Program-made: the position numbers and the translations under genes
Source of the DNA: Clavelina lepadiformis
Lineage: Eukaryota > Chordata > Ascidiacea > Aplousobranchia > Clavelinidae
Direction of reading: 5' to 3'
Assembly: GCF_947623445.1 (NCBI RefSeq)
Contig: NC_135244.1
Location: forward strand, 1,178,001 to 1,242,000
DNA: 64,000 nt
Part shown: one piece after another, positions 1-12,500 of the stretch
Position numbering within the stretch: the first letter of the stretch is position 1
Layout: the number at the start of each line of letters is the position of its first letter
The notes under the pieces: generated by a model
Databases searched by the model: none
Seen by the model: only the letters and a program-made list of their open reading frames with translations
What the model was told of the DNA's origin: nothing

Positions 1-881
1 ACAAACTTTCGCTTCTGCCGAAGTCGGTAAAATCTTGGGACAAATGAACCCTTAAAATAAATGAAATCACAAATTATCTCTAAGCAGAGAAATCCCCGTT
101 TACCAAAGCGGCAATGATGAAACTTATATCATTTATTGGAAGTTCTAACTAGAATTTGATTTATTAAACAAATTTCTTTCGTTAAATTATGCTCGCAAAT
201 GTTATGTCAGGGTTACCATATTTTAATCACCGAAAAGGAGGACACGTAATGCCACCAAACGCTTACTCAGTGTCTAGTGGCGAATTTAAGATTGGGTTGA
301 GGACAGGGAGACAAATGTTTGTTGACACAATACCTGAACCACCAGCATTGCTAAGCTCATCGAAAATATGCGGAGTGTAAATTTTTGATTTTTTACGCCT
401 CAAAAGGAATTTTAATTAAATATTTAAACAAAAATAGCGGAAATTTATCGTGTACAATTTTGAAACGTTGTTTCTCTGCTTATTATAGGATTTCTAGATG
501 ACCGCAGATAAGCGGACGCAAACAAGAAAATTTGATAAATGAAAAGTAATGAAGACTTAAAAACGCCTACAGGGTGCCACAAAAACAATTGGTTCATGAG
601 AGAGGTCACGACCTTTCCTTAATTCACTGGTGCACTTGTGGAATTAATTGTCTGAAATGCATGACATGGATTCATGGATTCACCCATGCAAGTTAAATAA
701 CATTGACATTGTAATTAAAAAGAAACTTAGTGCTTGTTCTTTGTCGGCTGCATTCCTAAAGTCAGATTGATGGAATAGGTCTTGATAAAATGTAGAACAT
801 CTCCGCAATAATACAAGGAACATCCGATCAAATTTAAGAACTAATTAACTTCCAATGGACCACGGTAAATGAGCCAACCTT

Positions 882-985
882 TTATTCTTCACTACAAGAA
901 AACCAACAGACACTACAAGACACTACTACCACACTACTACTACACCACAACCACTACAAGATTACACCATTACTACACTGTAACG
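882..985. repeat. Imperfect ACT/ACC trinucleotide tract
   Basis: The plus strand repeats cactac, actacc and actact units with interruptions. A short open frame across it encodes Tyr/Thr/His runs and is best seen as a by-product of the repeat. Confidence 0.6.
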
Positions 986-1419
986 ACTACAAGGAAACCA
1001 GGAACAGGCTTGTACAGCACGTATGCAGATAAACAACAGTTTTCTAATTTATGAAAATAAGGTTAAATTGCGAAGATTGTAATTACTAACACGGTAAAAT
1101 TTTTTATAATCGCAGTGGTAATTGAAAAAAAATAAAACATTTGAGGTCTAGTATACAAGTGCACAACCACAGGATGCGCATCATCCACATTACCACATCG
1201 TTTGTTGTTAAGTTTTAACAACAATTTCAACCCATCCAAGCAAACTTAATGATTTTAGGTTGGTCCAAGCAAACCTGTACACTTTGAAGACACCACTTTA
1301 TTATTTTATTATTTGATTGACTTTGTGATTTTTCAATCAGAGAAATCATATTGTCCTTCACTGCTAAGCATTCTTAGACAATTCACAGTATATTGGTCAA
1401 AACGTTCACCATTAATATG

Positions 1420-1560
1420 AATGGTTAGAGTGCAATAGTGTGGCCCACGTTCGACACCCAATGATTATAATGTCCTTGGGCAAGGCATTAATGGCACTTA
1501 CTGTTCTTCAGTGAACCTGATGAACCATTTCAACTTTGGACAATACCAATAAATAATAAA
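1420..1560 (+). mobile_element. Probable tRNA-derived SINE remnant
   Basis: A box-A-like stretch (ATGGTTAGAGTGCAATAG) is followed about 25 bases later by a degenerate box B (GTTCGACACCC). After these comes TGTCCTTGGGCAAGGCA and CAGTGAACCTGATGAACC, a layout known from many invertebrate SINEs. The copy ends in an AATAAATAATAAA tail. The call rests on motif order only. Confidence 0.45.
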
Positions 1561-3479
1561 TGTGTGACAATCATAACTTGCACAAAAGTTTCCTCAGTCC
1601 AAGAATAAAGATTATGATACTACATCGTTTGCAATTTAAGGTGAAATATATTACTGTTAGTATGTTCTTTGTAGCAAAATATAAATTGCTTACGTATGTT
1701 TGTAATTTTGTTCAGATGCTTGTAAAATGTAAAAACCAAATTTGGTTAAATATTTGCCACTGATTTGTGCTAAAAAGGGATAAATTTAAACCCGTCAAAA
1801 AGCTGATAAACATGTCAAGAAAACTATTGAAATGGTGAGTTATTTTAAACCTAAGTAACATATCACTAAACCTTCAGCACAAAGGCAATAACTTACAACT
1901 AATTATAAAAATGAAGCATGTTCACAAATTTTGTGCGTGGTAGTAATTAGTAAATGTTAAAGTGAGACAGGCAGATAAACAAATAAATACGATGCATCAT
2001 TGGACATTGACCAAGTTTAAGTGATAATAATTTACCGATATCACATTTATACAGTACTTTGGGTCACACACCTTTAAATTAGGCTTTGTGACCGACAAAC
2101 TTTTTCAGTTTGTTGTGATATAATGATATGAATAACTAATGCCCAATAAATAACTTGGATTAAAGAACACAACCCTAGTAGCGGAATGTATGGTACCACG
2201 CATAACACTGTCAGAGTTACTGTTGCAATTTGGTTTAAACTATAACATTGTTACATCACTTACATTGGTGATGCATTTTTATGTAAAACATTCAGGTTAT
2301 CAAAAGTTAATTGTCAATTTGTATCGTCAATATTTTTGACCATACAAATGGTATTGTGTAGTCAATAAAAGGTACCTGGTACAAGGCACCAAAAGTATGA
2401 TATAACCCAACAGGTTTATTGTATAGTCAGTGTTCCCAAAGTTAAAGGGAAAAGTTATTTTGCGCCATGTTTTGTTGATAAAACAATGTTTACACAGGTT
2501 TAATACAAAACCATTAAGCTTTGGAATTATAATTTTTTATGTACCGTATTTTAATACATTTGTACGATTGTAAATTATTTCATGGGAGTTGTAACGGACC
2601 TAAGCAAATTTTGAACTTTTGTAACTGGACCTTTGCTAAAAATAGTTGAGTAGCCCTGTTCTAGTTATTGATTGATATTTTGTGTAAACGTTTCCTCAAA
2701 CACTGGATTGATAATACAATAAAAGCTGGCAAAAGACAAACGACCACTGGGTTATTTATGATCTTGTGTAATGATTAACCAATATTATGAGGACTTATAA
2801 ATCGAATTCAGTTCCATATTTGGAAAGGAATTGCGTTTATGACAAGTTTGAGCTTTGCTACGACCAGTTGTAATGTTGTTCCTCAGATGAAAGATGAATG
2901 TGCAAAATGTTCTAAATTTTGTATATAAAGGTGTTTTATTAAAATTAATGGATTTAATTTCAGCGGAAATTCGTTAACTCAACATTGCTTGATGTTAAAT
3001 TCTGAATAACTGGAAATAAGTTTGTAGATCGTAAAGAATCCCTTATAATAAAATTGCATGTTAACAACAATATCTCAAACTCATTGAGATAGACATATAG
3101 TTATTATATATATAGTATAGGTAATTATAGTTATATATATAGTTTATAAATTAAAAATGTTTTGTTGAAATTAAACTCAACTTTGTTTTGTGCTAAATTT
3201 TAATTAAATGGAATTAAGCAGGTTATGAACAGGTTTTATTGATAAACCTGTCAATCAAATAAAATCAAACCCACGCAGATTTACTGATTTTTAAATAGGC
3301 TGGGTCATTACCAGTATCGCCCAGTCTGAAACTTGTCGCCACTTTTGCTAATCACGCATAACTTTTAAAGTAATTTAACTTGTTTCTGTAACTTTCAGAT
3401 ATCAAGTGGTTATATTTCATGCAAATTATACCTTTATAGGTCAATATGTTATGTTGGTAGTATCTAGCAATCTTTAACT

Positions 3480-3572
3480 GATATTTGTGTTTCTACAGAG
3501 CAAACTATTTAAGGTATAAAATAATACAAATAGGTATGTTGTGAGGTATCAAATAAAACTCTGAAAAGTGTC
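3480..3572 (+). promoter_or_regulatory. 5' leader of the NLR gene with a splice-acceptor-like site
   Basis: A pyrimidine-rich TTTCTACAG ends at 3498, 75 bases before the proposed start codon at 3573. It could be the acceptor of a 5' UTR intron or of spliced-leader trans-splicing, which ascidians use widely. No TATA box is evident. The function is inferred from the motif alone. Confidence 0.3.
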
Positions 3573-6500
3573 ATGGCAGAGCAAAGCACAAGCTCAAATG
3601 TAAATATTACTGATGCTGTTTTTAACCAATCACCAGTTATAAAAGGTAGGTTATATAAAAAGTAGTACAAACTATATATAAAGTATATAATCTTTAATCG
3701 GTTCATGTTTGGTTGGTTTATATTTTTGCTGGTAACACAACAATAAATGTCAAGTGATCTATTTCCAGATGCTAAGATTGTCAACGTCAACTACACGCAA
3801 CCACCCAGCACAAGCTCATCTGATGAAGATGGTCAGTAATCACTTCTCATTAAATTGAAATTTAAATGTCATGAAGTAATAATAAATAATTCAAACATCT
3901 TATTGTTACGAGCAAAAGAAATTACTTGCAAGTTGTGTTTTCATTTAACGTCTGATGTCATGATGATGTCATGGTGTGTGGCGACAAGTTGCAAGCAACG
4001 TTGTATAATATCAAATTGATGCGTGTTGGTCATAGCAAGCATCAGGTGGTGATTACTTTGAACGTAGAATGTGAAACCCGATACCGTATGTTTCGTTAGA
4101 TGTCAGTGTTAGGCTGCATTGTATCTTTTCCTTGCGCTGATAACCACCGATATCCTTCATATACCAATCCAACCAATTCATAACTGCCGATCTGATTGAA
4201 TTAACAATCTATGTTAATAAGATAATTTTCGTTACGTTTCCCCATTTACTTCACCCACCCTGGCTGTGCAATAAATTTAATGTACTTTGTGGGAATGAAA
4301 ATCTGTGCTTTAACAACTGAAAATACTTCTGTTCACTCTGTAAGGGAAATGTGGAAGTGTAAAATGTGTAAATGAAATGGAATGAAATGAAATGAAATGT
4401 AAAATCTGCTAGTCGTTAGCAACGGCTGGGGCGCTAGGCAGATTGTATGGGACGTAAGTCACCATGATTGAACAACGAGTTCCCAAATTTTAACTGTTTC
4501 CTTTACATTAACAAGTCGATTGAAAAAGGAGATGATGTATTTTCCACGATCAAAGGAATGACGAACAAAGAACGGTTTTTAAATACTGGCTTCTGCAGCC
4601 GTAACAAAAGGCAACTGAACTCAGATCCACTTCGGAAACAAAACTGAGCAATCCATTTGCGTCATTAATTAGCGGAGGCGGCGCCTTCCGAGGAGAGTGA
4701 CTGAAAACATTTTTAAAAACGCAAAAACTTTTTTAAAATAGCGCAAAACACATACATAGTGCAAATGAGAACGGAGCGGATATAATTTTACACAAAATAG
4801 TGGTTTCTCCTTTTCCTAGTTCATCAATAAGCCTTACTGTATTTATTGGAGTATATCCCGCACTGGTGTATAACCTGCACCCATTGTTTAGATAATAAAC
4901 TTCTATGTGGTGTTTAGTCATCATGCGCTTCTGTGTGTTGCATTATCCTCTATTCTCTTTATGTCTCGTTTCTTATTCATCACTGCATCAGGACAACTAA
5001 CAATTGTTTGACGTAACGTGTAGACTGTGGTTGCAGCGGATGATTACGCTGCTCACTGGCCGTTACTTATTATCACGCTCTCGGTTACACATGAACCATC
5101 ATGCTCTGGCTGTAATGTTGCGTGAATGATTAAACTTTGGTCCCGAATTTAATGCATGATTAGTAAAACAAGAAAGTTGCTATCCATTTGCTGGCAGCGA
5201 TGACATACTACAAAATAACTTTTCACACAAAAGATTAACCTTATATAGACTGTATCTTATATCTGCTTACTGCATATCTAATACCTGCTCACTCCCACAC
5301 GACAAAATCGAAGAAAACAAAGCGAAGTGCATCTGCAGCATTTATCTCAAAGTTTTATGAGTTATCTCAATAGAGCCTGAGTTATCAAGTTATGTCTTGA
5401 GTTATGTTATGAGTTATATCATATACATATTGTATGTGCCAAAATAAAAACCTTGTTTAGTTAATGTCGGTATATAACCTGTACTCTGTACCTTGTTATG
5501 GACACGTTTTCAAAACAAAATGTAGCTATAGCTCACAAAGCTATAGCTCAAAACATTTGATGAATTAAATGTGTGTGACGTTGCAAGTATTATTTTGGGT
5601 TTGTATGACAAGGCAATATATTTCATATTTAATCTACTTTGAAGCTAATGTTGCCTAATGAAACCTAAGGCTTGTTGTCACCTACAATTTGATCTTTACC
5701 ACCTTGTTGTCATGCATCATAATTTCCTTTATGATGTAATAATATTCTCCAAATTTAGGTATAAATTAATGATGTCATTGCAGAATATCTTTGAAAATTC
5801 TTCCACCAGCATAATTAAGTAACATTTCTATTTCATTTTCAGTCAACTTATTTCAACACTTGCCTCACACTTTCACTACAAAATGTGCTGTAATTTTAAT
5901 CAGTCTTGTGTTATTTTTGCAGAGCGGAATTCCATTAAAAAATTGATGAAGTTGTGCATCAGTTACCTTGAGATAGAAGGAAAGTTACGTAATCAAGGTG
6001 TCATTGCTAAAAAAGAAATTCCAGAAGTCCATCCAAAAATTCACGAGATTACATACTATGGCAAAGATACAGTTCCTGTTGATGAAAGATACGATCCAAA
6101 AGTTCAGAACGAACTATTCAAAAATAAGATGAAAAAGGAAGTTTGTTTTGAAGATCTGTTGGAAGAAAAAGACAAATTCATCAGCATTGTTGCCAGCGCT
6201 GGTTCTGGAAAGACCGTCTTCAGCCTGAGGCTGGCAAAAGCTTTTTCCATGCTTAAGCGACTCTGTATCCACCTGAAATTCATGGATGCCAATTATGAAG
6301 AACCATTGACTCTTAGACAGTTATTGCTTGACAACATGTTTCCAGGACATAATGAGGAGTTTTACGCCGCCTGCTTCTCCTGGATGCAGAAGAACGCCGA
6401 CAAGATTGTGATGATCCTGGATGGATTGGATCAAGCGCAATATTCCTTAAAGGAAACTTCACCAAATAGAAATGACAATGCCTGTGTCCCTGTCAAAGAC

Positions 6501-9500
6501 CTGGTTTTTAACTTGTGTAGAAAACATTTCTTCCCCAACAGTCTCCTCATCATCACATCCAGGCCACATGCACTTCTCTACCTCCCTGAACTAGCAAGAC
6601 CCCAGGTCACTTATGCTCTGAGTGACCTCAGTCTTGAAGACGCAAAGAAGTTGTTCCTCGCATTTGCTGATGAAGATCTCTGGAGGAAGATAAATGCAAC
6701 TTCAAGTCAAATGCTGTCAATGTGTAGAAATCCCTTGATGCTCCAGATGATCATTTCCAGCAACACCGATCCATCAGAAGACATTGGTAATGCTTCCACC
6801 CCTACAAGGCTATTTGCAACAGTGATGAAGAACCTGACATACAGTCACAATTTTCAATTCCCAGAAACCATGGATGAGTTGGCCCGGAAACTGCAGGTCC
6901 TTGCGTTTGCTGCAACAAAGCACAGAAAAGTTGTCCTAACTGCTAAAGAGCTGAGAGATGAAGGCGTGGACCCGACAACCATCCATGACATAGTGGTTCA
7001 ACTCCATTGTCATCGACGTCCAATAAGCAGTCGTCTCTTGGAAGGCAACACCAAGTTCCTCTTCTGTCATCAGACCTTTCAAGAACATCTCACAGCATCC
7101 TATGTTGTTTACGGAATGCCAGTGGAGGAATTTCAAGCTTTTGTAGAAACATCACTGTTTGAAGAGCATTGGACAGTGGTTAGAAGATTTGTCTGTGGCC
7201 TGTTGTTTGATTTGGAGTCGAAAGCTGTTTCAGGTAATAATGAGTTATAATTTACCACGATACACAACAAACGAAAGCAGTGATTAAGTACCGTGCTTGT
7301 ATTTGTCACATTTTGTCTTGCTACTTAATACGCAACAATCAAAGCAGTGATTATCTACCAGCACTTGTATTTTGCCATGTTTGTCATTCACTTCATTGAA
7401 AGTGGCCAATTGCTTCTATTGTTGGTATTTGTTATGTTTATTTTTCTTTCGACATCTTTTGTGCATTTGTTTGTTATTTTCTAATTACCTGTCATGCCAT
7501 GCACACTGCACAGTATGGCACTGCCATATATCCACCTTAACCGGGAAAGTTACTTCAAAGACTGTGATGTTTTACTTGTGTTTGGTATTTTTTTTTGTGG
7601 TGTTTGCTCATTTGCTTTTGATTGTTTTGGTTATTTAATTTAATTTCATTTAACTTTGAGCTACTGTAGTTCCAAACACGTCATTTCAATTGCAAAAGTA
7701 TCATCATAATTGTGATTTGTTTTTTATTTCTTCTAATTGTATTTTTTCTGTTTTGTGACACATATTTTTTTGTTTTAAATGAAACTTGTGCAATAATATT
7801 TTGCAATATTCTGTCAATTAGAGTTTTGTTGACTCCAATGTGTCACGTTTTATGCCCTCTATGATTTAGTACCATGCATAGGAATTTTGTGCGAGATCCA
7901 TATTTCACATAGAACAACAAAAACATAAACATATGATAAAGTCTATACCAGTTACGTTTAGTAAGTTGTGTTTTATTATTACATTTGTGTGGAATGTTTC
8001 CTTCCATTTTTGTGGTTGTTTACCTCACCATGTCCATGAACTAAAGCAGTGTTTCCAACCGGGCTGCCATGAAAGTGGTCAGGGGCATGGTGAGATTTTG
8101 CACAATTTAGCTTTTAACAATTTTACTATATTCAGTATTTACTCGATTGTAAGCCGCGCAACATAAGTGGTATCTGTCATTGTGTTGAATTTCTCCGCTC
8201 CTCTCCCACTCCTCTTGCTCCTCTCCCACTCCCGATAAAAAAAAACAAAAATTGCCTCAGCAACAGAGCATCAACGTATCACGCACTGATCACGCGTTTA
8301 CTGCATGTGGCATTCCATTGTAAACCGCACAAATGATGATAAAAGATACTTTGTTCCGCGGCTTACAATCGAGTAAATACGATAAAACAGCGCATGTATT
8401 ATTCCCCCCTATCTTATACTTCTCACTCTTTTCAACTTTGTGGCATTATTAAGTGTGTGCTGTGTTATGAGAAATGTGCAATTTATGCGATGTTGTGCTG
8501 GTAATTCACTGTCGTTTTGGCATTTTGTCCATTATTTTATGGATACTTAACTTTATCTCACACTCATAATATAATGTTTTTAACAACACACGTTTTTCTG
8601 TGCATGTTGGGCTCTGAACAGATTAGTTATTAAACTACAAGTTGATATCATTGTATGACTAAGCATTGAAAAGCTTTTTCTTTCCATATCATGTTGCATG
8701 TGGTGGCCATGGTTGTGGCTTTGTTTTATTGCTATATCAGTTTTATTTAAAAATAACAGCAGTATGGCCGCCAATGATAGTTTGCAACGAGTGTGTTTAA
8801 GTTTACAGACTTTACGATTTATTTTCAGGAGATCTTCAAAGGAAAAAGGAAACTTTGAAGAAACATCTCATCCAGCAGCTGGCAGTCAATTCAGAGAAGC
8901 TTATGAAACACCATAAAAAAGAGCTTATGGAACATCATATTTTTGCTTTCCGAGGTAAATTAAATCAGTTTTTAACGAGGTGAAAAAATGTGCTGTGATG
9001 ATGTGTGTTTAAAAAAGGTGATACTGTGATTTGTGTATAAAAGTGCAGACACCTTGTTACCAAGTATTGGTCGAGGATAGAGATGTATCGATGCCGGGGT
9101 TTTACCGATGTTACTGATCCCGATGTATCTGCCCTTCTCAACATCGGCATCGGTCGATGTTTGTGACTTTTCACAAAAGTAGCATTTAATGCGATGTGGT
9201 ATTTTTCTTGCGCTCTGTGTAATGTAATATAAGATTTTTATGTTTTCCAAACCAAACAGCTAACTTGCAACTTTTGCGGTTGTAAATCCGTATTTATACG
9301 CATGCGCACAGCGTTTTCTGGAGATGTTTTTGGAACCGAAACTTAAAATTTTTTAACGATCTCTCAAAATGTACATTTCTGCAACTGATACAGCAGAAAA
9401 TTATCGGTCACCGGTTAATTTTTAATAGGTTGCGTTCCTTTAACATTTCTTAACGTTCGCCTTAGAAGCAAAACTGAATAAAAACTCTGCAACACGATCC

Positions 9501-12500
9501 GCTAATGACACGTGTTTAGAGTGACGGCTACTTTGAGCCTACAGTCTGTGATGTGTAATGTGTCATTTTGACGAAAATATTTGGCCAAAAACGACATGAA
9601 GTTTTACGTTTATTCGACCGACTAAAAGTCTGGAAAACGTTTTTGTCTCATCGGCCCAATTCTGTTCGTGCAATAAACAGACCACACGTGATCAACTTTA
9701 AACAATACAATTAAGGAAATTTTCTCGTGAAGTAATTGTTCAAGTCTGTTGACGTGTTGTTGACAATCATGAGGGTCGACGTACAGATAATTGAGATGAT
9801 TTTTGACTGACATTCAACTTCCGTTATTAACGTCGTTGCATTCGTAGCCTGCTTTTATGTTAGTTTTATTACGTTGTGAATACTGATGATAGTTATTGCA
9901 ACTATACCATTTGATATCAACATCTTTACACGAAAAGAATGAGATGAATGCTATGGTTTACCATTGACGCTTTGAAGTATCTCACTTGGTTGATTTGTCG
10001 ACCATGTTTGAAAAAGATCGCTTTAAAATAAACAATGCCTCGGCGGAAATGGGGTTAAATTTGTCACCAAACAAAGCGTCTCAGCTGCTCGTGTTGGCAA
10101 CAAGGCGCTGCATTGTCATTTCGCTGAAGACTTTCAAGAAAAAAGGTTGTGTTTATTTTCTTTTCGACATCTTTTGTGCATCTGTTTGTTATTTTCCTAA
10201 TATCTGTCCTGCCATGCACACTGCACAGTATGGCACTGCCATATATCCACCTTAAACCGGGAAATTTCTTCAAAGACTGTGATGTTTCACTTTTGTTTGA
10301 TATTTTTGTTGTGGTGTTTGCTCATTTGCTTCTGATTGTTTTGGTTATTTTAGTTTAACTCCATTCAACTTTGAGCTACTGTAGTTCCAAACACGTCATT
10401 ACAACTGCAAAAGTGTCATCATAGTTGTATTCTTTTTTATTTCTTCTACTTGTAATTTTTCTGTTTTGTGACACTTATTTTTTTGTTTTAAATGAAACTT
10501 GTTCAATAATATTTCGCAATTCGCAATGACCTGTCAATTAGAGTTTTGTTGACTCCAATGTGTCACGTTTTATGCTCTGTATGATTTAGTACCATGCATG
10601 GGAATTTTGTGCAAAATTCATATTTCACATAGAGCAACAAAAACATAAACATATGATAAAGTCAATACAAGTTATGTTTAGTAAGTTGTGTTTTATTATC
10701 ACATTTGTGTGGACAGTTTCCTTCCATTTTTGTTATTGTTTAACTCACCATGTCCATGAACTAAAGCAGTGTTTCCAACCGGGCTGCCATGAAAGTGGTC
10801 AGGGGTGTCGTGAGATTTTGAACAATGCGTGTACTATATTCAGTATTTACTCGATTGTAAGCCGCGCAACATAAGTGGTATCTGTCATTGTGTTGAATTT
10901 CTCTGCTCCTCTCCCGCTCCTCCTGCTCCTCTCCCACTCCCGATAAAAAAAAAAAAAAAATTGCCTCACCAACAGAGCATCATCGTATCGTGCACTGATG
11001 ACGCGTTTACTGCATGCGGCATTCCGTCGTAAACCGCACAAATGGTGATAAAAGATACTTTGTTCCGCGGCTTACAATCGAGTAAATACGATAAAACAGC
11101 GCATGTATTATTCCCCCCTATCTCATACTTCTCACTCTTTTCAACTTTGTCGCATAATTAAGTGTGTGCCGTGTTATGAGAAATGTGCAATTTATGCGAT
11201 GTTGTGCTGGTAATTCACTGTCGTTTTGGCATTTTGTCCATTATTTTATGGATACTTAACTTTATCTCACACTCATAATATAATTTTTTAACAACCCACA
11301 TTTTTCTGTGCATGTTGGGCTCTGAACAGATTAGTTATTAAACTACAAGTTGATATCATTGTATGACTAAGCATTGAAAAGTTTTTCCTTTCCATACCAT
11401 GTGGATGTGGTGGCCATGGTTGTGGCTTTGTTTTATTGCTATATCAGTTTTATTTAAAAATAACAGCAGTATGGCCGCCATTGATAGTTTGCAACGAGTG
11501 TGTTTAAGTTTACTGACTTTACGATTTATTTTCAGGAGATCTTCAAATGAAAAAGGAAACTTTGAAGAAACATCTCATCCAGCAGCTGGCAGTCAATTTA
11601 GAGAAGCTTATGAAACACCATAAAAAAGAAAAGCTTATGGAACATCATATTTTTGCTTTCCGAGGTAAATTAAATCAGTTTTTAACGAGGTGAAAAAATG
11701 TGCTGTGATGATTTGTGTTTAAAAAAGGTGATACTGTGATTTGTGTATAAAGTGCAGACACCTTGTTACCAAGTATTGGTCGAGGATAGAGATGTACCGA
11801 TGCCGGGGTTTTACCGATGTTACTGATCCCGATGTATCTGCCTTCTCAACATCGGCATCGGTCGATGTTTGTGACTTTTCACAAAAGTAGCATTTAATGC
11901 GATGTGGTATTTTTCTTGCGCTCTGTGTCGTGTAAGATAGGATTTTTATGTTTTCTAAACCAAACAGCTAACTTGCAACTTTTGCGGTTGTAAATCCGTA
12001 TTTATACGCATGCGCACAGCGTTTTCTGGAGATGTTTTTGGAACCGAAACTTAAAATTTTTTAACGATCTCTCAAAATGTACATTTCTGCAACTGATACA
12101 GCAGAAAATTATCGGTCACCGGTTATTTTTTAATTGGTTGCGTTCCTTTAACATTTCTTAACGTTCGCCTTAAAAGCAAAACTGAATAAAAACTCTGTAA
12201 CACGATCCGCTAATGACACGTGTTTAGAGTGACGGCTACTTTGAGCCTACAGTCTGTGATGTGTAATGTGTCGATTTTGACGAAATAATTTGGCCAAAAA
12301 CGACATGAAGTTTTACGTTTATTCGCCCCATCTAAAAGTCTGGAAAATGTTTTTGTCTCATCGGCCCAATTCTGTTCGTGCAATAAACAGACCACACGTG
12401 ATCAACTTTAAACAATACAATTAAGGAAATTTTCTCGTGAAGTAATTGTTCAAGTCTGTTGACGTGTTGTTGACAATCATGAGCGTCGACGTACAGATAA

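Larger units (their letters stand above)
1..3480. other. Non-coding upstream region
   Basis: No exon chain or protein family could be supported here. The sequence is AT-rich with short unrelated open frames only. It holds an ACT/ACC-rich tract and a probable tRNA-derived SINE, listed separately, and a TA-rich stretch near 3098-3150. Confidence 0.5.

Noticed and set aside
189-380. A 63-codon open frame near the window start
   Set aside because: It could be an exon of a gene lying mostly outside the window, but no domain, splice border or relative supports it.
5883-5922. ATG at 5883 as the NLR start
   Set aside because: Bases before 5923 end in a perfect acceptor (TTATTTTTGCAG). Two upstream exons starting at 3573 join in phase, so these codons are most likely intronic.
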